Shown here: positions 49,703 through 49,709 of the stretch, piece after piece
Layout: every line of letters starts with the position of its first letter
Numbering within the stretch: the first letter of the stretch is position 1
Assembly: GCA_013911975.1 (NCBI GenBank)
Contig: JACESF010000026.1
Coordinates: 1 to 49,709 of the forward strand
Direction: 5' to 3'
Length of the DNA: 49,709 nucleotides
DNA from: Hyphomicrobiales bacterium
GTDB taxonomy: Bacteria > Pseudomonadota > Alphaproteobacteria > Rhizobiales > Xanthobacteraceae
Notes under the pieces: model-generated
What the model saw: only the letters and a program-made list of their open reading frames with translations
Told to the model about the DNA's origin: nothing
Database searches by the model: none
Position numbers and translations under genes: made by a program

Positions 49703-49709
49703 TTGGGAG

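Noticed and set aside
1..49709. tRNA or rRNA genes, prophage or integrase
   Set aside because: I looked for cloverleaf-like patterns, conserved rRNA text and transposase or integrase motifs on both strands and found none that I could support.

Overview
The window is very GC-rich (visibly around 70%) and comes from a free-living alphaproteobacterium, most likely of the order Hyphomicrobiales. The evidence is a C4-pathway 5-aminolevulinate synthase (HemA) with a FixK/FNR box, an ornithine decarboxylase with a long structured leader as in alphaproteobacterial speF loci, an abundance of Liv-type and polar-amino-acid ABC transporters, a RhiA-like protein, and dispersed GC-rich palindromes. Xanthobacteraceae would fit, but the genus cannot be fixed by eye. 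I see no rRNA, tRNA, CRISPR array, phage or intact transposase gene.

Layout. (1) 123-3198: two Liv-type ATPases, a small AtzG/DUF4089-like protein and an amidase, overlapping in one operon; then a D-amino-acid dehydrogenase (3307-4563) and a small secreted protein (4721-5257). (2) 5305-7616, minus: a two-gene polar amino acid importer in which binding protein and permease are fused. (3) 7771-10040: a divergent MFS exporter/LysR pair with palindromes between them. (4) 10098-14012: GNAT acetyltransferase and ornithine decarboxylase (minus) with a long leader, opposite hemA (plus). (5) 14017-18117: an LprI-like secreted protein, a TauE/SafE exporter, an NMT1-like binding protein without signal peptide, and a divergent RhiA-like/small protein pair. 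(6) 18182-22593: PadR regulator opposite an acyl-CoA ligase, an HSDL2-like SDR and a Liv-type binding protein. (7) 22718-29421: soluble PAS chemoreceptor, PBP1A, GlnD. (8) 29475-29848: two palindrome pairs and a possible TA-flanked MITE-like element. (9) 29846-40691, minus: a 3,093-residue glycine-rich autotransporter followed by a TIGR03032-type protein and a GFA-like zinc protein, each junction overlapping by one base. (10) 40999-44278, minus: a four-gene amino acid ABC transporter. (11) 44501-49436: TetR regulator, RND adaptor and RND pump, with matching 22-bp operator-like sites before the regulator and before the pump genes.

Functionally the window is dominated by uptake of amino acids and amides (three ABC systems plus an extra binding protein), nitrogen control (GlnD), polyamine and heme synthesis, and the cell surface (PBP1A, giant adhesin, RND efflux). 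The least explained unit is the translationally coupled autotransporter/TIGR03032/GFA operon. The best regulatory leads are the shared TetR sites, the hemA FixK box and the ornithine decarboxylase leader.
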